64,000 nt of DNA, taken from positions 124,001-188,000 of the forward strand of contig VZRZ01004645.1 in assembly GCA_013398175.1 (NCBI GenBank), in the 5' to 3' direction. Origin of the DNA: Climacteris rufus (Eukaryota > Chordata > Aves > Passeriformes > Climacteridae). Under the pieces are notes generated by a model. That model was not told the origin of the DNA, made no database searches, and was given only the letters and a program-made list of their open reading frames with translations. The position numbers and the translations under genes were made by a program. Shown piece after piece: positions 11,601 through 26,600 of the stretch (its first letter is position 1; each line of letters starts with the position of its first letter).

Positions 11601-14600
11601 CCCTTAGAGCTTAAGATCAGGATATGAGTTCTGCAACTTGGGAGGGCATCTCCAACTCCTGTTTCTGTATTTCCTGCAGCAACATGGGAGTGTGTACTGG
11701 AAAAAAGGAAGTGCCCAGATTTTAAAGAATGCATCATCAGAACTGCCTTTACATCAAGCACTAAAGGTAAGGTGCACAAAAGCTCTGAAGGGAGAGCTAC
11801 ACTCTCCTTTTTCTGATCCTTATACAGTACTTTTCTCCTTGCAAACCCTTCCTCTTTTTTTGGCTGAGCTGCAAGCCCCTGCAGCATAAATGAAATGTAG
11901 TAGTTATTCCTTTGGTTGCAGGGCTTTTGACGTTTCATTTTCTCCTGAATGACAGTATATGCTGCTTTAAAAGCTCACAGGTGACAGAGGGTGTCCCAGA
12001 ATCTTTCTGTGTCAGAGTAACAGCCTGTTTGTTCTTTTAGAAAATGTAGTATTTTTGTAAACAATGTGTAAATATTTTACATTTTTAATATACTTGTATT
12101 AACAAAGAGTTGTGATGAGAAAGATTGTTGTACCAGCATTTCCTTGCAGTGCTTTTGATTTCATAAGAAAAATATATATAAAAATAAGGCCAGTTTACAC
12201 TTACCTCTGAAAGGATGGAAGTGTAATGCTGTGTGGACTTAAAATCCTAACCAAATACCTTGCTGAACCTCAACATTTTGTGTGTGTGTGATTGGTAAGC
12301 TTCAAACCCACACTTGACAAGCTGATATTTAGAAAGAAAAATAGGGAGGAATCAACTTTCCTCTGGAAGACCCTTACCTTCCTTACTTCAGGGTCAGGAA
12401 GCACAGTTCTGTGTTGAAAGGGAGACTTCTGTGTAAGTGATGTGTTAAATGATTCGTTTTGGAACTATCTCATCTGTGCAAAACTCATAGAAATGGGATT
12501 AAAATGCCATACCGGGATTAAATTATCTACTAAGGCTCAGTTGTATTTCCAAATGGTTATGCCAGTCATTAAAGAGAAATGTGTTGGTGGAGCTGTGGAA
12601 AGATAATAATCTGATTGTTTGCAGAGGTCTTCTCAAAGGGGCTGGGGCTTTGGCTACCAGAGGATGTACTGAGACATTGTGCTGCACAGTCTGGGAAGTG
12701 ACAGCAAAAAAATACTTTTGCTTGCCTATGATGCAAAGTTTGGGCTGACATTTTCACCACTGACCAATGTTCTGCCCAATATCTGCTTTCCCCAATTATT
12801 GAGAGAAGAGCAGGAGGCATGGCAGAGAACTCAGCTGTGAGCTGATACGTAGGGCTGCTGTATTTTTATTACTCTGGCAAGGACTTCTCAGAGATCAACT
12901 TACTAATAAAGGGTTTTGTTCTTTGCAGGATTGTTTTTCAGTCAGTAACAGTCCCATCTGGATGGATTCCAGCACAGCTTCCCAGTGCAGAGCACTGGAG
13001 AAAGCCGTGGGGGGAGCCCAGCACCTGGCAAGTGCCACTGGATCCCGGGCCTATGAGGTGAGGAATGGATGGGGAGAAGGTCCTCAGCAGAGTCCTGTGA
13101 TAGGAACAATTCCATCATCACAGGGGACTGCAGCAGGTAACCATTAACTATGAAAGACAGAGTTTTTGAAGAAACTCCAACCATGCTGTGCTTTGTGTTA
13201 GTCTCACAAAGGAAAATGTGGAAATTTTGCAGTGAGATGAACCCAACACTGGAAATTTTGCTGTAGGAGGCAATTGGAAGGGAGCATTTGGCCAGTGGTT
13301 CCCAAATACAGTGTTTGGTGGCCATGCTTAAAACTTCAGGGCCTGGTTGTGCCCTGGGAGCACCTTGTGCAGCCACATTTCCAGTGGGATGGCAACCCAG
13401 TTTGTGTTACAGGTTTATTTAGGGTAAATCCATCCACCTATTTGTGGATCACTGCTCTAGGTTGCTTCTGCAGTTTAAAGATTGGCCTGTTAATATTGCC
13501 TGGAGGCTAACAAGCAGCTGTTGACCTAAGAGAAGTGTTTCAGGAGTTTGGAACACTATCAGAGATATGCTGTCTCTTGTCTCCTCTTCACTCTCTTGTA
13601 ACTGTGACAATGAGTTACAGAGTGGGAGCAGGGCTGCCCTCCAGGCATCTCAGCACCTGGCTGCTCATACTCTTGGTTCAACAAAATAAGACTTTAACCT
13701 CCTCAATTGATGATTCTGGTTTTGAATCATCATGCAAGGTTTATGGCCAGTGTTGAAATCAGACTTTGCATGCCACTAACAGTTTATTTTTCACTTGTTA
13801 AATGCTAAGGTTTCAGTGTTAGAAGGTTTTTTGATTATTTGATATAATACATGGATGAAAAGTAAACATTCTTACAGCTGTTTTTAGCCTGTGCTGGAGT
13901 TGCTGCTTTGTGTATGAAACTTCCTGCTTTGCTCTCAATTCACCTGCCTCACAGGCAGGTATATAGATTGTGCAGCTTAAACCTTTTCAAGGATTTGAAG
14001 GCAGCATTTGAATTGTGCTGGTTCCTGTGCACAGAATAAGTGTGATTCATTCCATTGAACTGTCATTTCTGAAATGTAAATTATGGATAGCAATGCTTTT
14101 TCACATGCCTTTTTTTCAAAAGGTGAACAAAATTCTCATAATGAGACTATGTGTTATACCCTGTTTAGTGCAGATTGCCTGCTGTGCACTGACTTTCATC
14201 ATGCATCAGGCAAATTAAATATCCAAAGTGCAATGTACTGAACTCATTACACAGAGTTAATGATTATTGACTCCATTTAGGGTTTGTGTTTCTAAGCATT
14301 TGCATTTCTTTCTCAGCGTTTTACAGGAAACCAGATAGCAAAGATTTACAGCCAGAATCCTGAGGTCTACAAGCAAACTGAGGTTGGCTTAACTTCAATA
14401 CCCTTATTGGAAAACACAGTTGAAAATCTTTTAAAATTAATTTTGTGGGGATGTTTTTACAGACCTTTTTACTAAAGATTATTTTGATTCTTGTGTTTGC
14501 ATTGAAGATGAAAATTGAAAATATTATTATTTTTTAATTTTGTTAATTTATCAGTAGTAAGGCAGATAAAAATCAGACATCAGTTCTATTTTGAGTGTTA

Positions 14601-17600
14601 TGTTTTTCAAGCTGGTGAATAGAGCTTTAAACTGAAGTTGCAGGGGGAGGGGAACCTCAATCCATCCCTGTCCTACCAGTTTGATGCCAGTGCCTGAAAG
14701 AGATACCCAGAGCCTGGAGAGGAATATCAGGGCAGCAGGAGAGCACCTGAAGAACAGCAGCAGCCAGTAAAGTCACCTCACTGGGGGCCCAGCCTGAATG
14801 CCTTTGGGCAAACACACATGGCATGGGAGATAAACAAGAGGAGTTAGAGGGTTGTGGTCTTTATTGGCATCATGGAGACATGGTGGGATGGCTCCTGGAG
14901 TGTTGGAATGAAAGGATGCAAGCTCTTCCAAGCAGGTTAATATTCAAGAATCACCTCCTTCAAGCTCTGGAGTGATGTGTCCCAACAAAGAGTGAGGCAG
15001 GCAAAACCACCAGGAGGCCTGTGTGGATGAACAAGGGCAAACTCCAGCACAAAAAGGAAGCCTACAGGGGGTGGAAGTAAAGGCAGAAGCCTGGCAGGAA
15101 TAAAGAGAGGTCGTCTGAGCAGCCAGGGATCAGGTTAGGAAAGCTACAGCCTTAACAAAATTAAGTTGGGGGATGAAGAGCAACTGGTGTCACCTGGACT
15201 TGTGCAAAGTGTTCAACACTGTCCCACATGACATCCTTGTCTCTAAAGTGGAGAGACAGAGACTTGACAGATGGAGCACTCTGTGGATTAAGGATTGGCT
15301 GAATGGCTGCACTCAAAGAGTTGGGGGTCAAGGGCTTGATGTCCAGGTGGAGACCAGTGCTGAGTGTTGTTCCTCAGGGGTCAGAATTGGGGCTGGCATT
15401 AAACATCTTTGTAATGACATGGACAGTGGGATTGAGGGCACCCTCAGCAAGTTTGGCAATGACACCAGGCTGAGTGGGGCAGGCAGTGTGCTGGAGGGAA
15501 GGGACACAACCCAGAGGGACCTGGGCAGGCTGGAGAGGTTGGGCTGTGTGAGCCTCATGTACTTCAGCAAGGCCAGGTGCCTTCCATTTTGCACTGAGCA
15601 ATTCCTTTCATTCTATTATTACAATTTCATTGTGTTGTGTTGTTGGTTTCCCTCTGATTTTTAATTTTCAGAAATCAACTTGCAATTCCATTACTATTTC
15701 AGTTTGTTGACTCTGCATCTGGCTGTGACTGAAATGCCATGGTTTGAAGCAAGGTGAAAACTCCATGAAAAAAATTCTGTAAATGAGTGAAGGACTCCTG
15801 TCCTGTGGTTAGAACATGCCAAACATCCAGACCCATGAAGCCAGGACACTCCTGGTTTTGCATTACTTCAGTTCTTGATATCATTAATCATATTTTTGTG
15901 TGTTTTTCTTTAATCTCACCTCTGCATGAAACAGTTAATTTCATGAGAAAGTGATTTGCAAAGTTGACTCTGTATTTTGTGTGAGAATGCTTAATTTTAT
16001 TTTTTTCCCCTTCTTTTCTTATACATTCTCATTCTTACTAGCAAGATCTGAGATAAAACAGAACACTAATATGTTCTGATCATTAGCTTAGGACTAATTT
16101 TAGAGAAAGCTGCATTAGTGGGGGGAAGGGGTCCGTGAAACAGAACTGGTCAGGCCAATTTCAGAGTTTGAGGTCTTTTTGAATTGATGGCAACTTTTAG
16201 CAATAAAGCTTATGCAAGATGTGTTCAAGCACAAAATATCTCTCTGCCAGAGCTGCTCTTGGGAACCCTCAAGGAGCACTTAACAGCTTGGCAATCTCAA
16301 TGACATGTGGAAGGTGGATGTTTTTCCTTCTGTAGGTCAGCTTGCTAAACTGGCTGGCTGATTCATAGTTTAACTTCATCCTTTTTCCTTCCATTTCAGG
16401 CAGCTTGTGCCCACTGGGGCACCACAGAAGGTAGGCCTTTGTTATCTGAGCACAATGTGATATATTCTTGGGGAGAGATGCAGGAAGAGCAAGTGCATCA
16501 TTAAATTTCCTGGCCATTACCACCCCCTGTTAGAGCTCTGGCTATAGGCTGTCCTTGAATGCTGTGTGAAGCAGTGGTTTTGTGATCATTAATAAAAATC
16601 CTGTCACTGCTGGCTCACTCAACCAGTAGAGATTTGATTCTGTTTTGTTATTGGGTGACAACCATATTTCTTCTGAGAGAGTCACAGCACAAAATGAGGA
16701 ATTTGTCAGCTTTTGTGCCAGCTTCTTGGGAACAGACAATACTTGATCATGCAGAAAGCCTGGTGGTAGCTGGTTAACTTGGTTCACGTTGGATCAGTGT
16801 GTTGTGTCACATGGCTGGGGCATTTTTTGGCCAGCCCTACAGCTGGATTTAGTGCAGCTGGAACATGCCCTGAGGCAGAGCTGCAGGCAGTGGTTCAGTT
16901 CAAAGCTGATTTTTACCAGCTCCTGGGAGTAAATCCTGGGAGGTCTGGGGGCTCAGCTGGAAGGAAGGCAGGGGGTCACACAGGGATGCTAAATGTACCA
17001 GCAGAGCCTCGCCAGAGCTTCTAAAATCTTACAGACCTGTGCTCTGGGTGGAGCAGAGCATGGTTCCTGGGCATTTCCCCTGTTGCCAACACACAGGTGG
17101 CTTTGTGTAGGGCTTTCTTTTTTATTTGTGTGTGTGGGTTTTTTTCTTAGAAAGTGTTTTTCTTTGAAATGAGATTCTCTGATACACCGAAGTTGTGAAT
17201 TAATTCATGCTAACCCGGAGTATGCTGACACACTAGGTGTGTTTGCATGTTTCAGAATGCAGAGCTATTGACAGCTTTTATCATGGAGTTACTTTAGACT
17301 GGTATCTGCTGTGTTACTGAGAGTCAGAACTGAATAATCCTTTTAGGTGCTTTTTTGTATGCTTTCTGTCCCTTACATTAAGCATCTATTAACATTTGCT
17401 GCTTCCAATTACTTTCTTTGCTTTCCAATTCATTTCTTTGAAGTGAATACTGATGGAATTCACTATTTATCCCTTCTTTTTGCAGAGAATCTCTTTGGTT
17501 AGTAGCTTTGCAGCTTCCCTTTTCCTAGGAACTTATGCACCCATTGATTACAGTGATGGTAAGTGTGGGCTTTTCTCATAGCAGCAATTTAACAAGGAAA

Positions 17601-20600
17601 TTTTCCTTTTCATCTCCATCTTACATGCAAGGGGGACAAAGTCTCTGCTATTGTTTTCAGTCTTTAAACTTCACTGGTAAGTATATTAGATTTTAGGCTA
17701 ACTTACTCCTTTCAGTTTGTTGTTTGCTGTGCTTATTTGTCCCCGTCATACTATGATTCCCACTTCTACCAAATGGATCCACAGAAAAGATTCATAAATG
17801 CAATTGTAGCTTTTTTCATTGTTTTGTGGTGTATAAAGGGGTGGTGAAATATCTTTTAGAGGCATCAAAAAGTTGTGGATCCTTAAACTAGACTTCATGG
17901 TTCTGATATTTGTTCTTTGGTTTTGCTGGTTTAGCTCAGAGGTGCACAGGATGTGAATATGATGTGTATTGTGATTATTTTTTCCCCACCTAACTGGAGT
18001 ATGGATCTACAACAGAAGTATATTTTCAAAGTGAACCAGGAAAAAAAAGCATAAGTAAAGCAAAAAAGTACTAAACTCAGTTAATTTTCTTTCTATATCT
18101 CTCTAGTCATCATAACAAAGACAAAAAAGTGACAAGGCTACTGTCTCTCTTTTCTTGTGTGTTATCTCAGTTATCCAGCTTTTAAATGGCAATTTTAAAT
18201 GGCAATTACAAAGGAAACCATTTTCCTGGGAGCTGTGCTGTTTTTTCTAAATAGCATTTTTGATTTCTGCTCTGAAACTAAGAGAAGATGTGTTTCAGAG
18301 CTGAAAGGTTAGATAACAAGGCTCTCCAAGGAATTTTTGCATTATAGAGATGTAGTTGACACCCATGTGTTAAGACCAGTTCATTTCTTCTCCTTTTTTT
18401 GTTCCATTAAAGCTCATAGGAAAAGACAAGACACCTCAATTTTAGCTAATGGACAACTTACTCTGGATCAAATCTTCCAGTTACACTCTAGACCTTAGAA
18501 GTGGCAAAGCAATCCATGCTTATTTTGCAGTTTTTGTGAGATTATTACATCTGTTTTCTAGTCCTGTTCTTTTAGCCAGGTATTTCACAAGTAAATTTTA
18601 TTTTTTTTGTGTATTACTGGCAACAATAACTCTTTGGAGATTTGCACTTTGCTCCTCAGCAGGCCCAAATAATGAGCATTTCAGCTGCTCAGCCACCCAC
18701 TGTATTTCAAAGAGAGACAGTGAGATCTTAATGTGCTTTTTCTTATAAACATATTGATTTTTTATTTTTCAAAAAGAGGGAAGTGTTAATTTTGTTTAAA
18801 ATTATAAGCATTAATAATACCTTGGGTTTGGTTTGGGTTTTTTTTTTTTTTGTTTTGTTTTTGCTAGTGTTACTTTGCTGTTTCTACTTGGAAGCAAGTG
18901 GAGGAAAGCCATGCTTCTCCAATTTACGAACACGAAAATGTCAATGTTTGAAAACAAAACATTTTAAAGTAAAGAAAATTAAAAATTGCCTAATGGGAAA
19001 ATTTTCTTAGAAAATGCATCACATTTTCCAAACAGCTCCAGGAGACCCCGTTCTGTTACACCTGTGGATATTTACAGAACTTGAATAAATGTTATGTGCT
19101 GTTCAGACCATGTTATTAAATCTTTGTGTGAAAAAAGATAACAGAACTAAGCAGGATCTTACCATTCTCTTTACAAGACAAAAGATTTTTTAGCATTGTA
19201 AGCTATATTTTGCCTCATTCATTCCTTTCTTCTGTTAATACAATGAGAGAGAATTCTAATTCCAGTAATAAAATATAAGTATAGTGTATGCAGTAGTTAT
19301 TTGGATGCAGCTGAAAAACTTCTTTTCTTGTCATTTACGATTTCTTGCAATTCACTTGATCTTTTACTTTGCATCTGTGTATTGTAGTTCAAAATGCATC
19401 TCTCAAAATAATATTCAGATAATAGACCTATTCTTCATTTCTGTAGGTTTAACTTCAGGTCATATCCTCTTTAAAAGACCCTGTCAAATTGTTTAGCTCT
19501 ACACAATAACTTATCTCTCTAAATTTGCAGGTTATTATGGGAAATGTGCTATTCAGTTTCAGGATTTTTTCCTTTCTTCTTAAAGGTCCAATCTTCTAAG
19601 GTTCAAATCACTTCTGAATGTCTGAGCACCCTGAGTGATTGATTTAAAAAAAAATGAAATTACATTCTAGTGGAATGAAGAATGATTTTCATTTATATTG
19701 TGCAGATGTTAAAAGTAAGATACATCTGGGACCTAAACAACTTGAACACTTGGGGCATTGTTTCTTTTAGAAGACACCTTAAAGAACAGCAATTCAGCTC
19801 TTGACCTAGAGAAGCTTTATCTTTTGAAATGCTTTTCGAAGAGCCTTAGGCAAATCGTAGCTTAGCATACTTGTTTTTTTGTTGTACTATCAAAAAAGGA
19901 TGTGTTGGACTGAAGCCTTTTCAAAAGGAGTGTGGTGGGCTGAATTTACTCTTCATGTAGCTCGTGTGGTGTCAGCAGTTAGACTGCTCATGGCTTCAGC
20001 TCACTGAAAAGGCAATCCAGAGGGCTGTAATGCAGAAACAGATGCCCTGAACTGCTTACAAAGTGTGCAAATATTGATCTTTACTTTGTTGATTAATAAA
20101 ACCAGTTAGTCTGCATTGTTTGGTCATTGTAATGAAAGTGTTTGTGTTCTCACCTTTCCCCCCCCCAGGTGTTCAAGCACTACACTTTTGTATATGTAGT
20201 AAATATTGGCAAGTCCTCATTGTGCTCATGGTCATTTTTTGCTAAAAGTCAGTGGTGTTTGCAGTGAAATATGCAAATCTATTCATCCATGTATTGACCC
20301 TTTCCTCAGTCCTTACTGTGCCATGGCCTTGGCTATTGACCTTCACTGCTGATGAGGTGACAACTCAAAGGGCTGCCTTTGATTTTTGTTTGTTTTCTGC
20401 CCTTGCATCTCAGATTATTACTGATTTTATATGTTGAACTTCGTGGTGTAGATCGTGACCAGTGGTGCTAGAGTTAGGAACTCAGTGTGTATCATTCCTC
20501 ATATAATCAAAGGAGCATTCAGCTCTGTTTTCTGTTTTCTACTGACTAGAGATTCCTATGCCCAAACCTGGATAGGATGAATCCAGGCCAACAGATAAAT

Positions 20601-23600
20601 AGTTCTTCTAAAATAGTTTTTTTCACATCTTTTAAATGAGTTTTTGAGGTTGTGGCAAATTGCTTCATCTCTCTTTTCTCAGACCGTATGAAAGTCTTTG
20701 TGCCACTGTATCTACCAGTCAATAAACTGAAGTGTTTTTTCTCTATAATATAAACATTATAAAGATTAGAGGCTTTTCTGTTTTAGGCAGGAAAGATTGG
20801 AAGCTGCCCTAATGTCTTGAAAAATTGCTTTAGAGGATAATGGTTAAATGCTTCTCTAGGCTTGTGGGGTGTGAAGCAAGAAGGATTTTTTCAAAAGAAA
20901 ACAACAACCAATCTTTCTGTAGAAAAATTCTGTTCCTTGATGATTAATTTAATTTAGTGAAGGGGTTCTTGGCCTTTTCAATTGTGGAATTTTCCAGGAA
21001 AATGCACAGATTTGTGTATTTCCTTGTAGAAAGCCCTGTTACACCTGAGAGCATGGAACATGTGGCTGCTCACACCCTTTGCCTCCAGGAAGTGCTCTGG
21101 GCTGAGTTTACTTTGTCAGGACTCAGTTTATCCCAAGAAGAATGGGATTTAAGAGTGATCTCCCATAGAGAACTGGGAGAAGCTGAAGTAGATCTTGTCA
21201 TCTTTCCTTTTCTGTGTGTGGTAGTGATTTTGATGGCAGAGAATGGATTTGCATCTTTTGCCTGTGGGAGGGTTGTTGAGCTTTGTGCTCTGTCAGATAT
21301 GGCCAAATATGTCAAAGGCCAAATACATTAATTCTGTTTAATTTGACTGAAATGGAATTGATTGATTTGAATAAAATTAATTCTATATTTATGTTTTTAA
21401 ATATTACCCAAATATCCTGCTGTTTGGCTTGGGTTATTCCAGTGTCTCGGCTCGAGTGTGCAACACTTTCTGTTTACAACACTGTGTGGAGCACTAAGTC
21501 CAGACCACACTGGAGGTGCTAAGGATTGTGCTGATAAATATATAGTTTGTTTCTAAATGCTATTAAACCTGTTTTTTAAGCCCGTGTAAAAATGTGTGCT
21601 TGAGGAGTGTGTTACAGGCCCTTGCTCAGAGTGTAAGCACTGCTGGATCCTTATGATGTGCAGTGTGACATGGAGGTTGAATCTTTTCCCTCCTCTGCAT
21701 CCCAGCACTGCAAACAAAGTCTTGTTCCACAGACACTGCATGGGGCTTCAACTTCACCATCTTTATGATTTAAAAATCTTGAAGATGTACTGAATGGAAG
21801 GAAATGTCAGGTTTTCCGCTGTGCTCAACTGAGGATGTTACTGTGATTCTGAGATAAATAAGTTGTGGGCTATACAGTCTTTGAAATGAAAATGTTGTTA
21901 ATCTAGAATAAGACTACTATGTCCCTCAGCAGCACTAACCAGAAACTCAGATTCTCAAGTCTAATGAAATGTGCAATTAAAGGCATCTTGGAATCATAAA
22001 CCAGGGGTGTGGAGTGCCTGCTATGTTATGTAGATTTGGCCACTAACCAACTTCAATTAACTTTTAAACCAGCAATGAAACTGTGAGGAAAAAGCCATGA
22101 GAAACCAAAACCTTTCTCAGATCTAGTGAATGTTCTGATGAGAAAATAGGTGACCAAATCAGTTATTTTGTTTTTGTATCCCATAAACCAGTTCACAGAA
22201 TCTGCACTTTAGAGATTTGCACAATTGCAGGTGTTGCAGATTCCAGCTGTTGAAGCATTTCTGAAAATCATTACTTTGGTGTTCAAAAACGGACTTCTCA
22301 AACTATCCTCAGAGGCTACATTTGAAAAGCTGAAAAGGGAAACATTGATATGGAGGAAGATTAGTCAGCATGGAATTAGATGCTTATAGGACACTCAAAG
22401 GTAGGAGTAGTGTAAAGCCATCCCACCCAGGGGGGAATTTCTTCACTGTTAAGCCTCTGGTGAGCACAACACACCTTCAAGTGACATCACTTTCAGTTGG
22501 CTGTAGTTCTTAGGTGGAGGATTTGGGGGACAGTTGATGGGGAGGTATTGATGTTCTTGTTTTTACTCATAATTTGTGAGTAACTGAATTGTCTAGTGCA
22601 TTGTACATCAGAGAAGCATTTTCTGTTACTTTTAAAGGTGAAAGCTCTCCAGAGGCTGAATTATCAGTGTCCTTTATTCCTAGAAGACCTGAATCTGTTC
22701 TCTTTGAATGTAAAATATACATCTGTAAATGTTCTGTTATTGGAATATTCTGGTCTTTGTTTAATCCTATGCACTTCCTGTTTTGATCTGTCTTGCAGGG
22801 TCTGGTATGAACTTGCTGCAGATTTGGGAAAAGGCATGGTCAAAGTCCTGCCTTGATGCTTGTGCCCCTGGATTGGAGGAGAGACTAGGATGCCCTGTAC
22901 CATCCCACTCAGTCCTGGTATGTCCTAGAAGAGTTGTAAGCAACAACTGGGGCTTTGTTGAGAGTTCTCCTAATGGCACTTGCAGTGTATTTGTGTGTGC
23001 AGTGCTGCTGGTTTAATATTTTCAGGTGTGTTGTGAAGGTGTGTGCCAGAGCAGATCCAGACATCTTTGGGAACTGTTAGCTGGCATCTGTCATAGCTTT
23101 AGTCTCCTTGGATTCTTGCATGCCCTGGGCTGTATGAGAGACTTTTTGGTTGATGTTCCAATGATCTTTGAATCTTTGGGGTCCTGTCCCATGCCCCAGA
23201 GCACCTCGTCACTGCAGAGCTGTCCACGGGTGTTTATTACTGCAGAAGCAGAACCCAACATTTGCATTTCTTGACAGAGATCTTGTTTTAAACTGTTTGT
23301 AGAGTTAATGAGGTAATCTTTGTGAATAATTTAGGATATTTAAAGCTCCTCAGTTCACGTAGCATAATGGTGAAATCAAATCAAGCCTCACATCTCCTGA
23401 GTAAATGAGTTTAATCTTATTACCCGGCACAAAACCAGCTATTCTTCAGCAGGTGCACATGTAAGGCAGTGTAGATACCCATCACCTGAGCCCTCTGAAT
23501 TCACTGCTAATCTGTAATGGAGAGGAACATATAAAAAATCCTTATAGATGTCTTGTATTTTTTATGGATAGTTTTCTTCTCCTGTTTTTTCTCTATGGCT

Positions 23601-26600
23601 ATCAAATGTGGCTTAAAAGAATACGGTTCTTGACCTCTAAAATAATAGGGGTCATATTCCAGCATTTGATGCTGTGATGTATATTAATGTTGTGTTTCCT
23701 CTTATGTTTGCATTGAATTTCTAATTTCTATCTATTAATATTCATGTATATGTGCAAAACAGATAGATGTGTTTATGTTACTTGATGTGAATAACTGAAG
23801 AAAGACCTAAAGCTAAAATGCTGCTATTTACTAGCCTATTTCAAAATCTAATCTGAGGATATTTCTGTGAGGTTCTCAACAACAATGACAAAAAAGTATG
23901 TTAAAAAATTTTAAAATATTAATTTATACCTTAAATGCCCAGCAGTTATTGTTGTAGCTGCTCTAGGGTTTTTCAGTTCTGTGTTACAATACATTATGTC
24001 ATATATTGCAAGATTGCATTCCATTTTCTTTGAGCTTTTTTTCCTCTCTTTCTTTCTTTCCTTAGGGGCCCATTTCTCCATACTATAGTCAGCGTTATGG
24101 ATTTAGCCCAGACTGTAAAATAGTAGCATTTACAGGAGACAATCCAGGTGAGATGATTAACTGTGCGAGATTCAGTGAATATGATTATGTATGTACTGAA
24201 ATTCTAAATCAATCTTACTGGTTCTCAGATGCTCCCTATACAATAAAAGAATATTGTGTTTATCAGCACTAATTCTACTTTCCAACACCCTTCCATCACT
24301 GATTCTTCTGAGATAGAGGCATCTTGGATAAGCTGTGTATGGCAAATTAATTCTCTTTTGCCAAGTAATCAGAGGTGAATTCATTTGCCTTTTGATAACT
24401 ACAGTTTTTGGTTGTCTGCCCCTAAGAAACTATCCTTACTATGAACTGCTAACATTTTAGATTAGAAAATATGAATTAAAAAATGCTCCTGTATCTCTTT
24501 AAGCAAAAAGGTGGAGATTGACCTTGTCGGCTTTCTGTGAGAACTAGAGCTGTCCTTTTGTCAGACTGATAGATCTCCTATTTTCTAAGGGAAGGTGTTA
24601 ATTTGGGGTCAGTTTTTTGAATCCTGGAGACTGTTTCAGTGTAAAGCAAAATTTTCTGTTTCTCAAGACTGTGAAAATAAAATATTTACAGTAGCATATG
24701 CAGGTTTGAGTCATGATGGAGGCTTCATCATGATTTATTTTACATTCATATTCTGGGAGTTGGGTAAACTCTGCGTTTCCCAAAAGTCAAATTTCTCCTT
24801 CTAGAGGCTCAAATCCAACTTAGTAAAATAAATATGTGATTAGTCTGATGGAAGTGGGCATGTTCCTCCTTTAAAGTGTGTTGTTAATCAAGGGCCCACT
24901 GTATTTGAAACCTGAATGCATAAACCATTAGATAATCATGCAGTTCTGTAGTCTTTCCTCTTGAGCACTTTGATTTTATTAAAAATCCCTCCCTCACCCA
25001 AATGCTTTGCCCATATTTTGTGGTGGATACCCCAAGGCCATCAGGACCATATTTGCCATTTATATTGTACTTTGAGGTGATGAATGCAATGTACTCCCAA
25101 TGTCTCATACAACAGGCTGTTATTGAGTCATAGAACTACCGTTGTATCTGGTGTTCTTTCTGCTTTCAGCATCCTTGGCAGGGATGAGACTTCAGGAAGG
25201 AGATATTGCAGTAAGTCAAAACCTGCTCCTGAAAACTATCCATGTCCTTGTATACTTGAAATACATGAAATGTAAATAGCTGCAGGTTGTCAGTTAAATA
25301 TACCTGCTAGTGTTGATTTGCTGTTTATTGGATTTATGCTTGTTCTATTTCTATCAATCTGTAAGCTGCCTGAAAGATTTTAAGTAAACTCTTGTGACTA
25401 TTTTTAACTAATGCTCCAGACATTAAAACCTAAGTCTCCATCTAGTATGTCTTTCACTGGCATGACAACCTAAGTCAGAGAGAGCTTCAACACGAATCCA
25501 ATTGACTTAATGTGTAATTTAAAAACAATTAGTGGTAATAACAAATGGTTTTAATTTAATTTCTCTATTGCTTTCCATGCACATTGTGATAAGGCTTCAA
25601 TTATTTTTGTTCCCCTCCAGATTAGCCTTGGCACAAGTGACACATTGTTTCTGTGGATCCAAGAGCCAACTCCTGCCTTAGAAGGTCATATCCTCTGCAA
25701 TCCTGTTGATTCTCAAACATATATGGCACTTTTATGGTAATATCATTTATTTTTTGTACATCTGGGATCAATGACATATATTTCTTTCTCTGTGTTAGTG
25801 CTTTTTATTTCTTTTGCGAAATGATAATGAATAGAACATTCAGCATTCTCCATGGTATATGGCAATCTACTGCTGAAACATTTCCATCAACATTATAGCA
25901 TTCCTATTGTTTAATTTGAGGAGCTGAAACTGCAGAGTTGTGGAGGATAAATTCTCATGGCAATAAAAAGCTGAAATTATTTTGGCGTATGGATAGAGCC
26001 AGTTCTCTTTGTATCTCAGGTAATACATTTAATGCACAGGAATAACAAATCTTCTGAAATAGAATGTGAAATGTTTAAAGCCTGACCAGGCTGTATAACT
26101 TCTGTGCTCCTCTAGTGGTTCAGTGGGGTCATAATGGAGTAGCTGAAGATTCCCTTCCCAGAGAGGAGCATAATCAGTGCTGTTCAGGGATGTATTAGGC
26201 TGTGCATGAGGAAAATACTGAGATCTCAAGAAACCCAGCTGAGAGAATGATCCTCATGGTAGCTTTTGGCTGGCTGTGATTTGGGAGCTGTTTGGCCCCT
26301 TGCCAGCCAAGCCCAAGGAAAGGTGGCCTGGAGCTATATTGGCCCTCACTGAGCCACTGTATTCTGGACTAAAACTTCCAAACCAGGTCATAGTGTTTTG
26401 GCAAATATTTGCAAGTAATATGCAGATAAATTCTGGGTGTAAATCACCTGGATTGTAGATGCTTGAAACTCAGAACTTCAGTGAAGCTTAAGTCTGCCCT
26501 TGAGCTGTAGTGTCTTACCTGCACAGCAGTAAATGAAAGTGGGAACAGTGTCCATGAAGTTGAGTTCCAAAACATGATGACAATTGAGTTACTGAGTTTC

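Larger units (their letters stand above)
8051..14316 (+). other. XYLB introns 2 to 6
   Basis: Introns of 840, 1398, 1240, 1162 and 1259 bp separate exons 2-7 (8051-8890, 8961-10358, 10440-11679, 11767-12928, 13058-14316). I recognise no mobile element or RNA gene in them. Confidence 0.6.

Noticed and set aside
13058..13136. Extended form of XYLB exon 6 using a second donor at 13137
   Set aside because: The frame stays open, but the extension is 79 nt and would shift the frame of exon 7; the donor at 13058 gives a clean match to the human protein.
15173..15664. A 163-codon plus-strand protein gene
   Set aside because: It is the CR1 reverse-transcriptase remnant.
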